33,305 bases of DNA, from the IMG/VR virus record IMGVR_UViG_3300043431_000314, positions 1-33,305 of that record; one strand, written 5' to 3'. Under the pieces are notes generated by a model. That model had not been told where the DNA came from. It made no database searches and saw only the letters and a list, made by a program, of their open reading frames with translations. Source of the stretch: a virus. Positions 8,260 to 16,796 of the stretch are shown piece by piece (positions within the stretch are counted from its first letter, which is position 1; each line of letters begins with the position of its first letter). Made by a program: the position numbers and the translations under genes.

Positions 8260-9013
8260 TGCGGATAACACAGCGCCGGGCGCACTGTGCGCTTTAGATT
8301 GGCCTTTTTATAACGTCACTTTTGCCTACAACGACGGGGAAGTGACGCACCGGTTGAGACGCCCGCAGCGCCAAGCACGCGACGGCAACGATTTTGTCAA
8401 TGAGGCGGTCAAGTTCTTTGCTCTGACAAAGAGCGAGACATTTATCAAGAACGGCAAACGGCGCACGCCTGCGGCAAGCGACGACGCCACGCACAATTGG
8501 CTTTATGACCGACTGATTAAAGACGTGCAAGGCTTTGAAATGCCGTTCGGTGATGGCTTTTGTGATGAGCTAAACGTTATCTACAAAAAGCAAGCGCTCA
8601 ACGCTATGGCGGCTTATCGCGTTGAAATCTTGCACGAGAAGACGCGCCGCACGATGAAGGGCGGGTCATACGTTGTTAAAGCTTGGCACGGGCCGGAAAG
8701 CGCTGAGCATCTTGTCGGCGAATTCACTTTTGATTTCTGGTCGGAGGCAACGAAAAGCGCGTACAAGCGCAGCATTTCAATTGTTGAAGAGCGGAAAGGT
8801 GAAGAAGTTGTCGAAACCGTTGATATGTCAATGTTCGAGTACCTAAAAGTATTCGACGCCTGCATTCAATCGGCTACAGGCTGCGGCGTGACAGTTGGCG
8901 ACGAGGTACGCCCGGCAACGGTTGCCGAATTGCGCGAGCATGCTGACGATTTTCTAAAGCTGCGCATCGCCGTGCTGCTTGTCACTCAATGGGAGCGCGT
9001 GCAGGGAAAATAG
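8249..9013 (+). CDS. tail assembly chaperone, G-like
   Basis: First half of the lambda G/GT-type chaperone pair that coats the tape measure while the tail tube polymerises. It is 254 residues long and lies between tube and tape measure. The gene ends in GGGAAAA then TAG, a canonical slippery heptamer with its stop codon directly after it. A -1 slip enters the frame of the next ORF. It contains no recognised enzyme motif. The product is longer than lambda gpG (140 aa). Confidence 0.8.
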   Translation: MQNDADNTAPGALCALDWPFYNVTFAYNDGEVTHRLRRPQRQARDGNDFVNEAVKFFALTKSETFIKNGKRRTPAASDDATHNWLYDRLIKDVQGFEMPFGDGFCDELNVIYKKQALNAMAAYRVEILHEKTRRTMKGGSYVVKAWHGPESAEHLVGEFTFDFWSEATKSAYKRSISIVEERKGEEVVETVDMSMFEYLKVFDACIQSATGCGVTVGDEVRPATVAELREHADDFLKLRIAVLLVTQWERVQGK

Positions 9014-9315
9014 CCGGGGCGGTGGAAGATTGCTTGATGGCTTCGTACCGCAAGCAAAGATACACGCCGCCCGAAGAGGCAGGGGAATCATTTGTGACAG
9101 CGTTATGTGAGCGCGCCGCAGACTTGGCGGTCGAAGCCGAGATTGGCGGCGCGTTCGTTTATCAGCTTCCTTTGTTGTCTGTGTGGGAATGGATCGGCTT
9201 GCGGGCATTGCGCAACGCAAAGAACAAGCTGAAAGACGAGGAAGCGGCAGCGGACGCAGAGCGCAGGGAAGCGGAACGGCAGCGGGCGGAATTGGCCGCG
9301 AGGTTGGGCGGATAG
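8989..9315 (+). CDS. tail assembly chaperone, T-like extension (by -1 frameshift)
   Basis: Second half of the chaperone pair, in the -1 frame relative to the G-like gene. It can be read as its own ORF from ATG 8989 or 9037. A slip at 9004-9010 would instead join 254 residues to 101 residues translated from 9010 on, giving about 355 aa. The T part has a helical, Glu/Arg-rich C-terminus (NKLKDEEAAADAERREAERQ). It stops one base before the tape measure ATG. No good ribosome binding site precedes either ATG, which favours production by frameshift. Confidence 0.75.
   Translation: MGARAGKIAGAVEDCLMASYRKQRYTPPEEAGESFVTALCERAADLAVEAEIGGAFVYQLPLLSVWEWIGLRALRNAKNKLKDEEAAADAERREAERQRAELAARLGG
9004..9010 (+). 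promoter_or_regulatory. programmed -1 frameshift slippery site
   Basis: Heptamer G GGA AAA in the zero frame, followed immediately by TAG. It differs from the lambda G/T slippery sequence (GGGAAAG) in the last base. A 7-bp hairpin (TTGCTTG 9030-9036, CAAGCAA 9051-9057) lies 19 bases downstream, farther than usual stimulators. Confidence 0.8.
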
Positions 9316-12300
9316 ATGCCAGGAAAAGAAATCACAATTCGCGTGGTGTTGGATGATCGGGACGCAAAGCTTCCGAACGTCAACAAAGCCAAAAACGACC
9401 TTGCAGATTTCGGCAATAGTGCGCGCTCGGTTGGCCTCGCGCTGACAGCTGGCATTACGGTGCCGCTTGGATTGATTGCAAAAGAAGTGCTGCGCGTTGG
9501 GACTGAATACCAAAACTCGATGAATCTGTTTCAGGCCAACACGCGAGCGACAGCCGCCGAAATGGTTGCAGCCGGAAACAAAGCCAAACAATTAGGCGCG
9601 GACTTGTCATTGCCGACGACTTCGGCGGGCAACGCTGGCAGGGCGATGAATGAACTTGCCAAGACGGGCTTGAACGTCCAACAGGCTATGGACGCGGCAC
9701 GCGGCACGCTTTTACTGGCAGCAGCCGCGCAAATTGACGAAGCACGCGCCGCAGAGATCACAGGGAACGCGCTCAACACATTCAGCCTTAGAGCGGAAGA
9801 ATCGGCCCGCGTGACTGATTTACTCGCGGCCTCTGCCTCCGCATCATCCGCTGAAATCACGGACATTGCGCAAGCGATGCAGCAATCAGGCGCATCGGCA
9901 GCGGCGCTCAAAATCCCCATCGAAGATTTAGTCACAGGCTTGGGCGAAATGGCGAACGCTGGCATTAAGGGCAGCGACGCGGGCACGTCGTTCAAGACGA
10001 TGCTGGCAGCACTCACGCCAAACACGGATAAAGCGGCAGTTGCGTTGAAAGAATTGGGAATCAATGCGTTTGATTCTGAGGGGCGTTTCGTCGGGCTTAA
10101 GACCGTAATCGAGCAGGCGCAGCCCGCGCTTGCCCGAATGACTGACGAGCAAAAGGCGCTCGCCATTGAAACGGCATTCGGCAGCGATGCGCAACGCGCC
10201 GCAAACATCTTGCTCGGCAAAGGCGTTGAAGCCTGGGACTCAATGTACACGGCTGTCAACAGAGCAGGCGCAGCGCAAGACTTGGCAGCGGCACGAACAA
10301 AAGGACTCACGGGCGCGTGGGAGGGCTTGAAAAGCCAATTGGAAACGGGCGCGATTGTGCTTTTTGAGCGCATGTCGCCGACGCTCGAAAAGATTGTGCG
10401 CGACTTGGCGGAGTTCGCGTCAAGCACGATTGATTCAGCCACAGCTTTTGCGAAAGCCAATCCGGGCTTGGCAGATTTTGCGATTAAGTTGGGCGTTGCG
10501 CTTGCAGCTATTGGGCCGTTGGCATTGGGCATCGCGGGCGTTGTCTCCGCTATTGGCTTGCTGAGCGGGCCTGCGCTGGCAATCGGCGGCGTATTGCTCG
10601 GCATTGGTGCCGGGGCTGCGGCTGCATCGGCTGCGCTTGGCGCGATGAGCGGATCATACAAAGAGCTTTCAGGCACGACAGCCGCGCAGGTAATCGAATC
10701 ATACAAGCTTGTTGATGTGCATAAAAAAGAGATTGCAAACCTTGAGACGTTGGCGCGCAAGGGCTACGAGCAAGGCGACAGTTACAAGCAAATCCTTGAA
10801 ACCTATAAAAACCTTGATCCAGTTTCACGCGCTCGCGTTGATTTGCTTATCAGTGAATCGAAAGAAACGGGCGAACTGACAAAGCTTTCGCATTCATTGA
10901 TTCAAGTTAAAAAGGAATTGCTTGAGCAGGACAAGCAGGCGGCAAAAATCCAGCTTGCTCAGCTTGCAAAAGACTTCTTTACAGCAACGGAAAACCTCGC
11001 AAAAGCTCAAGAAAAGGTGGCAGAGTTAGGCCGGAGCTTTGATTCGCTCACAAAATATGTGCGCGATTATCAGGAAATGCAGCGGCAAGGAAAGCTTTTG
11101 ACCGAGGATCAATTGATCGGACTCGACAGCGCACGTCAGCAACTTTCCGCGTTGCCGAAGCAATACGCGGACGCGACAAGCGAAGCGCGCAAATATCAGG
11201 CGGAAGTCAAAGGCACGGGCGAACAACTGCACATCTTGTCGGAAGCGCTGGGCGTGTCGAATCGCGAGATCGTACAGAACGCGCAAACATTGGGCGCTGC
11301 GTCTGGCGATATGGTTGATTCGCTGAATGCGCTGTCTCGCGCAGGCGTGCAAGGCGCGGACGCGGCGCGCAAGTTCTCGGCGGCATGGGTTGACGCGCAA
11401 GAGGAAGCGAAGAAAGCAGGCAAGGCGATCGGGCAGGATTTAGTTTCCGGCTTCGTTGTCGGCATCAGTAGTTTTAAGGGCAAGTCGCTTGATGCTGTTA
11501 CACAATGGATGAAGGACGCTAACACGGCGATGCGCGCCGAAGCTCGCGCCAAGTCGCCAGCCGAAACCACAATTGAACTCGCAAAAGACATTGCCGATGG
11601 TTTGATTGTGGGATTCAAGGCTAAAGCTTCGGACGTGGCAAAGGCGACGCGTGAGCTTATCAAATCTGCTCTTGATGATGTCCGCACGGCATCAGCGGAA
11701 GCGGTTGCATTGGCTAACGCCTCGTTGAAAACGCTGCAATATCTCAAGCAGGCGGAAGATGCGCGAGAGTTTATCGAAGCTCTCACGGAAATTCGCAAGC
11801 TACGCCGCGAGATTGGGCAGGATGAAACGACCGCAATTCCGCGCACACGTGAACTTGCGTTACTCACGCGGCAAATGCTGCAAGAGCAAGCGCGCAACTT
11901 GGCGGACGTTAAAAAGAAAACGGAAGAACAAGCCACCGCGTTACTTGACTTAACCGAGAACACAGGCGACTTGCTCAACGCTGAATTGAGTCTGGCGCGT
12001 GATCGCCGCAATTGGGCGGATCAGCAAACGCAACGTTGGCTTGAATCGCAACGCCAAACAGAGCAAGTCATTCAAGGCATCTCACGCGAGCAGCGAATCC
12101 GCAGCGCGGCAATTCAAGAGGCGGTGCTTGGGCAGCGCAAATTAGCAGATGAAATCATTAGCACGCGGGCCGCAATCGAAAACATCAGCATTGGCAGCAT
12201 TGAGCGCATTAAGCTTGCCGAACTGAATGCGCGCCTTGAAATCTTGCAGGCTGATGACAAAGCGCGTCAAAGCATCGTTGCATCGCGTGTCTACATCGCC

Positions 12301-13536
12301 GATCAAACCGTATTCCATTCTGACCGCGCAACCGCGTCCATTCTCGGTCACTTGGCGAAACAGAAGGGCGTGACGGAATCCGTAGCGGACGCGTTCATTG
12401 GCCTTTATGACAACGTGTTCGGCAAGCTGAATGGTCTCATTGACGGATGGACAAGCAAGCTCGGCATCTTTGGCGATTTTGTCGGCACCATATTCAAGGG
12501 CATCGTAAACAACATCGCAAACAACGTTCTTGGCTCACTGTTTGGGCAGAACGGCTTGCTGTCTGGGATCGTGAATCGCATAGGCGGCACGCTCGGCAAC
12601 GTGTTGGGCGGGATCCTCGGCACAGGTGGCGGCGGCGCGGGCGGTGCGGCTGGTGGCATTGGAAACATCGTCGGCGGCATCTTGGGCATCGGCGGCGGTG
12701 CGACAGGCGGCGCAACAAGCGGTGTACTTGGTGGCATCCTTGGCGCGTTGGGCATTGGCGGTACGGCTTCGATTGCGGGCGGCACGACGGCGCTGGCAGG
12801 CGGCGCGGTTGGTCTTTCGACTATCGGCGCGGGCGCGGCTGGCTTGTCTGGTATCAGCACGACAACCGCACTCGGCACGGCGGCAGGCGCGGGTACGGGC
12901 GGCATTGGCGGCGTTCTCGGCAGCATTGGCGCGTTTGCAACTTCTGGCCTCGGCATTGCAACGTTTGGCATCGGCACAGCGGTTGCGGTTATCGGCACGT
13001 ACTTGCTCAAGCGCGCAAAACAGCGCCGCAACGATGAGGAAGCGTCGGGCGTTGCGTTACAAGATGCGGTTGATCTCATCAAAAACACAGCGTCAGAAAT
13101 TGACGCGGACAAGCTGCGCTTCGGCACGGATGCTGACTCTCAGACGCTATTGAATGACGGCATTCTTGGGCCGTTCAAAAACTTCATAAATACGCTGAAA
13201 ACTGCCAGCGTGCGTGATTCGCGCCTTACCAACCAAGTGCGCGACTTGGAAAACCTTTACAATGAGCTTGTCGGTGCGGCTATCAAAAGGCAACAAGAGC
13301 GCCTTGCGGCGGCAGCGGCAAATCCAACCACGACCACAACAGGCACGACGGGCACAAGCGATCCGTTCGCGGGCTTCACGGCTACGCCAACGACGATCAG
13401 CCTTGACTTAGTTGTGAGGCTTGAGCAGGGAACGGACGCGGCAACGAAGGCGTTCGTGGTGAGCGCGAAAACGAAGGAAGGCCGCGACGTGGTTGTCGAA
13501 ACGGTCAAGATTGCGGAAAGCAACGGGGAACTATAA
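9316..13536 (+). CDS. tail tape measure protein, TP901 family
   Basis: Sets tail length and is threaded inside the tube. It is 1406 residues long. The TP901-type core at about residues 55-260 is clear (LGADLSLPTTSAGNAGRAMNEL, QQSGASAAALKIPIEDL, GIKGSDAGTSFKTMLAAL). A hydrophobic stretch follows at about 385-445, then long coiled coils (470-1000), then a Gly-rich segment with many GG/GI repeats at about 1075-1240. No lysozyme or peptidase domain was seen. At about 0.15 nm per residue it predicts a tail near 210 nm. ATG directly follows the stop of the chaperone gene. Confidence 0.95.
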   Translation: MPGKEITIRVVLDDRDAKLPNVNKAKNDLADFGNSARSVGLALTAGITVPLGLIAKEVLRVGTEYQNSMNLFQANTRATAAEMVAAGNKAKQLGADLSLPTTSAGNAGRAMNELAKTGLNVQQAMDAARGTLLLAAAAQIDEARAAEITGNALNTFSLRAEESARVTDLLAASASASSAEITDIAQAMQQSGASAAALKIPIEDLVTGLGEMANAGIKGSDAGTSFKTMLAALTPNTDKAAVALKELGINAFDSEGRFVGLKTVIEQAQPALARMTDEQKALAIETAFGSDAQRAANILLGKGVEAWDSMYTAVNRAGAAQDLAAARTKGLTGAWEGLKSQLETGAIVLFERMSPTLEKIVRDLAEFASSTIDSATAFAKANPGLADFAIKLGVALAAIGPLALGIAGVVSAIGLLSGPALAIGGVLLGIGAGAAAASAALGAMSGSYKELSGTTAAQVIESYKLVDVHKKEIANLETLARKGYEQGDSYKQILETYKNLDPVSRARVDLLISESKETGELTKLSHSLIQVKKELLEQDKQAAKIQLAQLAKDFFTATENLAKAQEKVAELGRSFDSLTKYVRDYQEMQRQGKLLTEDQLIGLDSARQQLSALPKQYADATSEARKYQAEVKGTGEQLHILSEALGVSNREIVQNAQTLGAASGDMVDSLNALSRAGVQGADAARKFSAAWVDAQEEAKKAGKAIGQDLVSGFVVGISSFKGKSLDAVTQWMKDANTAMRAEARAKSPAETTIELAKDIADGLIVGFKAKASDVAKATRELIKSALDDVRTASAEAVALANASLKTLQYLKQAEDAREFIEALTEIRKLRREIGQDETTAIPRTRELALLTRQMLQEQARNLADVKKKTEEQATALLDLTENTGDLLNAELSLARDRRNWADQQTQRWLESQRQTEQVIQGISREQRIRSAAIQEAVLGQRKLADEIISTRAAIENISIGSIERIKLAELNARLEILQADDKARQSIVASRVYIADQTVFHSDRATASILGHLAKQKGVTESVADAFIGLYDNVFGKLNGLIDGWTSKLGIFGDFVGTIFKGIVNNIANNVLGSLFGQNGLLSGIVNRIGGTLGNVLGGILGTGGGGAGGAAGGIGNIVGGILGIGGGATGGATSGVLGGILGALGIGGTASIAGGTTALAGGAVGLSTIGAGAAGLSGISTTTALGTAAGAGTGGIGGVLGSIGAFATSGLGIATFGIGTAVAVIGTYLLKRAKQRRNDEEASGVALQDAVDLIKNTASEIDADKLRFGTDADSQTLLNDGILGPFKNFINTLKTASVRDSRLTNQVRDLENLYNELVGAAIKRQQERLAAAAANPTTTTTGTTGTSDPFAGFTATPTTISLDLVVRLEQGTDAATKAFVVSAKTKEGRDVVVETVKIAESNGEL

Positions 13537-13539
13537 GCA

Positions 13540-16395
13540 ATGGCGCGTGAGATGCCGGCGGGCTTGCTGGCTTATTTAGAAAAAGGCTTCGCGGAATCGC
13601 ATACTACGGCGGTGCTTCAAATCGAAGCGATTGCCGGACAGCCGCGCTTTTTCTATCTCGCAACGGCGGGCGTTGAGATTGACGGCGCAACGTATACAGC
13701 ACGACTGGCACCGGACGGCGCAACATCGGTGCTGCGTCAATCATTGGGCGCTGCCACGGATCGCGCTGAGATTGTGATTGCAGACGCTGACAACGGATGG
13801 CTTGATACGCTTGGCGAGTACGCGCCATACCTTGACGGCGCACGCATTGACATTGGGCGACTGTGGGTAAATCTCGACAGCGGCCAGCAGTGGCACAAAG
13901 TCTTAATGCGCGGCGTTGTCACAGGCACGAGCATTAACGATGCGCGCACGGTGCTAACGATTGCGAATGAGAATTATGCAGTCGGTGCGATTGGCGGCGG
14001 ACGCATTGCTGCGCGTGAGTGCCAATGGATATTCAAATCGCGTCAATGCGGTTACACGGGCGGCGAAGAAACGTGCAACAAGCTTTACGATGACGCGGGT
14101 GGGTGCGATGGCCGCAGCAATCAGCACAGGTACGGCGGCTTTGTTCAGATTCAAGGAATCAGCGCGATTGACGGCACGGCGGGCAACTCTTTACCGCCTG
14201 TGTTTGTTTCGCCCTCCGTGGTTGATGGTGGCACGAGTTCAGGCGTTGCCGCGACAGATAGAGCGGCGCTGCAAGCGTTGATTGACGCGCTGTATTCGGC
14301 AGGCGGCGGCACGCTGCAACTGCGCAGCAATGAATACAAAGTTGATTCAACGGGGTTAGTGCTCAAGGACAATGTGCGAATCGTTGGGGCCGGAATGGGT
14401 CGCACGATTTTGAGCAGCACGGCAAACGCGCCGATCTTAAAAGTTGGCACTACGGCGTTCAATGCGTGCGTTGCTGATTTGACAATCAAGGGCAGCGTGA
14501 GCGCAGGCAGTTCGCAGATTGGCTTGCAAATCGAAGGAAGCGGCGAATATTGGGGCTTTGAGGCGCGCAATCTTTGGATTCAGGATTGCGGCGATCACGG
14601 CATTTGGGTGGGCGATAATCCTTTCAGCGTCGTCATTGATAACATTCACGTTTCAAACTGCGCCGATTATCCCTTTTTGATTTACGCGCCGAATAATCCC
14701 GGCGTGGTTTTGCGCAACTGCTACGCGCACACGCTGCGCACTGGTGCCACGGTTGGGTTCAGGATCAAAGCAGGCCGCGTGTTGCTCGACAACTGCAACG
14801 GGACAGACAACGTGCCTGTGATTAGCGGCACACGCTGGGGCGTCGTTGGCCGCAAAAACGGCGTAGACGGTGACAGCACGGACAGCGGCGCAGACGTTGA
14901 ATTGCGTCATTGCAACATTGAAAGCTTTGACGATTACGGCTTGCTCGTTTATCACGCGTCGTCAATTAACATAAACGGCATCACGCATTTTGCGGGCACG
15001 GGCAACGCCAACCAGGTAGGCATTCAGTTTGATTTGGCGGGCGATGGCTCCGCGTACTTTTCGCAATATCTGCCATTCGGCACACTTGCCGATACAGTCA
15101 ATTTCGCAGACGGCATAACCGCGTACAAGAACTCGCAGCCGATTCACGCCAACGGATTCGCACCGATTCAAACCAATGGGCAGGGGCCGTATGCGGGCGG
15201 GCCTGCGAATCCCAAAATCGGCACGTTTTACAACGATACGACATCTAAGACAGAACGCCTCCCACGCGCCGACGGCGGGCGTCAGATTCGCACGATCACA
15301 GCAACCACGACGATTTCACCAGCCGCAGCGCCTGAGTTAATTCTATGCAATCACACGGCAGCAATTGACCTCACTTTGCCTAATGCTTTGTGGTTTGCGC
15401 GTGCGTCTTATTCAATCGAGCTAAAAGACATCTCATCAGCGGGCGCGAGCACTTACAACATCAGCTTGAAAGCCACGGGCGGCACGGTTGAAAACGTTTC
15501 AACGTACACGTTCGCCGTGTCGGGCGGCGGAATAATCCTTCAGCCGGACGGCTCAAGCAACTGGATGATCGTAGGCGGCTCAACGTGTGTGCCTTTATTC
15601 GATGACGCAGGCAACGGGCGCGTGACGAACGTGCGACGCTACGCCGCGCCGACTACGGCCATTGGCGCGCCCGCGTTTTCGTTCACAGATCAATACGGCA
15701 TGGGCATCACGCGCATCTCTGACCGCATCATGGGATTTGCGACGGAGACGACTACGGGCGCGGGCGGAGTTGAGGCGCTGCGCATTGACGGGTCAAGCGG
15801 CACAATTAAGTCACAGTTTAGTGGAACCGTGGGCATTGGCATTACCGCGAGCGCGACCATCCCGCTCGTAATGTACAGCACAACGGGTCAGGTCTTTGAA
15901 AGCAACACAGACCTGGCGGCGGGCAACGCGTTTATGCTTTTGCAGCATTACGGCTCATCGTCGGGCGGTGGCGCGGGTTTTTTAGCGCGGGCAGCAAACG
16001 GCACTTACGCTTCACCGACGGACTTATCGGCAGGCGACCGCATGGGCTTCGTCATATTTGGCGGCTACGCGGGCGGTGCGATGCGTAACGTAGCGGCGAT
16101 GAATGCGCTGGTGGGCACTGGCACAATCAGCGGTTCATCACTTCCGTCTTATTTGCAGTTTATGACCACGCCGGACGGTTCGGTGTCGCGGGTTGAGCGC
16201 GTGCGAATTGACCAGAACGGCGACTTCCTAATGCGCAATGCTGGCTCCACGACCATGACGATCACATCTAACGGCGCGATAAAACTCGCGTCATTGGCGG
16301 ACGCAGACGCGCCAAATAGTTCGCTGTATTTTTCAACTACTTCATCAAAGCCAGCATGGAAAGACGCGGGCGGCACGGTGAATAACCTTTACTAA
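13540..16395 (+). CDS. tail tip protein: gpL-like N-terminus fused to a beta-helix tailspike
   Basis: Fusion protein of 951 residues. Residues 1-205 resemble lambda gpL-type tip proteins, ending in four cysteines (C161, C170, C179, C189) with the CGYTG sequence after the second. In lambda gpL the equivalent cysteines hold an iron-sulphur cluster. Residues about 227-530 carry the pectate-lyase-3-like start DGGTSSGVAATDRAALQALI followed by GGGTLQL and repeated short strands of a right-handed beta-helix. The remainder is fibre-like, with beta-rich low-complexity repeats. It probably links the tail tip to receptor binding or surface glycan recognition. No catalytic residues were assigned. Confidence 0.8.
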   Translation: MAREMPAGLLAYLEKGFAESHTTAVLQIEAIAGQPRFFYLATAGVEIDGATYTARLAPDGATSVLRQSLGAATDRAEIVIADADNGWLDTLGEYAPYLDGARIDIGRLWVNLDSGQQWHKVLMRGVVTGTSINDARTVLTIANENYAVGAIGGGRIAARECQWIFKSRQCGYTGGEETCNKLYDDAGGCDGRSNQHRYGGFVQIQGISAIDGTAGNSLPPVFVSPSVVDGGTSSGVAATDRAALQALIDALYSAGGGTLQLRSNEYKVDSTGLVLKDNVRIVGAGMGRTILSSTANAPILKVGTTAFNACVADLTIKGSVSAGSSQIGLQIEGSGEYWGFEARNLWIQDCGDHGIWVGDNPFSVVIDNIHVSNCADYPFLIYAPNNPGVVLRNCYAHTLRTGATVGFRIKAGRVLLDNCNGTDNVPVISGTRWGVVGRKNGVDGDSTDSGADVELRHCNIESFDDYGLLVYHASSININGITHFAGTGNANQVGIQFDLAGDGSAYFSQYLPFGTLADTVNFADGITAYKNSQPIHANGFAPIQTNGQGPYAGGPANPKIGTFYNDTTSKTERLPRADGGRQIRTITATTTISPAAAPELILCNHTAAIDLTLPNALWFARASYSIELKDISSAGASTYNISLKATGGTVENVSTYTFAVSGGGIILQPDGSSNWMIVGGSTCVPLFDDAGNGRVTNVRRYAAPTTAIGAPAFSFTDQYGMGITRISDRIMGFATETTTGAGGVEALRIDGSSGTIKSQFSGTVGIGITASATIPLVMYSTTGQVFESNTDLAAGNAFMLLQHYGSSSGGGAGFLARAANGTYASPTDLSAGDRMGFVIFGGYAGGAMRNVAAMNALVGTGTISGSSLPSYLQFMTTPDGSVSRVERVRIDQNGDFLMRNAGSTTMTITSNGAIKLASLADADAPNSSLYFSTTSSKPAWKDAGGTVNNLY

Positions 16396-16397
16396 TT

Positions 16398-16796
16398 ATG
16401 GCTGAATTCATTTTACCAATAACGCAGGGCGACACGATTTCTTACGGCTGGACGCTGAAAGAGACGACCACGACGATCGCGGCGGCGACGCCGATTGATT
16501 TGCAAGGCGCGACAATCTTGATCGAGATTCGCCCGCGTGTTGCAATGCACGACGCGCCCGCGGCTGCGATCATGGCATTTGGAACGGCTGACGGAACGGT
16601 TGTTGTTCCGACGGATGATGACGGCAAGGTTGACGTGGTGTTTACCGATGTCACAGCGGCGACAGGCACGCGCAATCCGGCGCTTGAGAATTGCATTTTC
16701 GATATCCAAGTGACGTTTCCCGATGGCACGGTTCAGACGTTTCCAAAAGACGGGCCACGCGGCGAAGTCGCATTTACGAAGGATGTGACACTATGA
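16398..16796 (+). CDS. baseplate/fibre-attachment protein, BppU N-terminal-like
   Basis: Short beta-sandwich protein of 132 residues. The pattern TQGDTISYGWTLKE, PIDLQGATILIEIRP and FDIQVTFPDGTVQTFPKDG resembles the N-terminal domain of baseplate upper proteins, which anchor fibres to the tip. It lies between the tailspike fusion and the tail fibre and overlaps the fibre gene by four bases (ATGA). Confidence 0.6.
   Translation: MAEFILPITQGDTISYGWTLKETTTTIAAATPIDLQGATILIEIRPRVAMHDAPAAAIMAFGTADGTVVVPTDDDGKVDVVFTDVTAATGTRNPALENCIFDIQVTFPDGTVQTFPKDGPRGEVAFTKDVTL

Noticed and set aside
12447-13153. Arg/Gly/Trp-rich plus frames and a Pro-rich minus frame inside the tape measure
   Set aside because: Shadows of the Gly-rich tape measure segment; composition reflects the GGC/GCG codons of the true frame.
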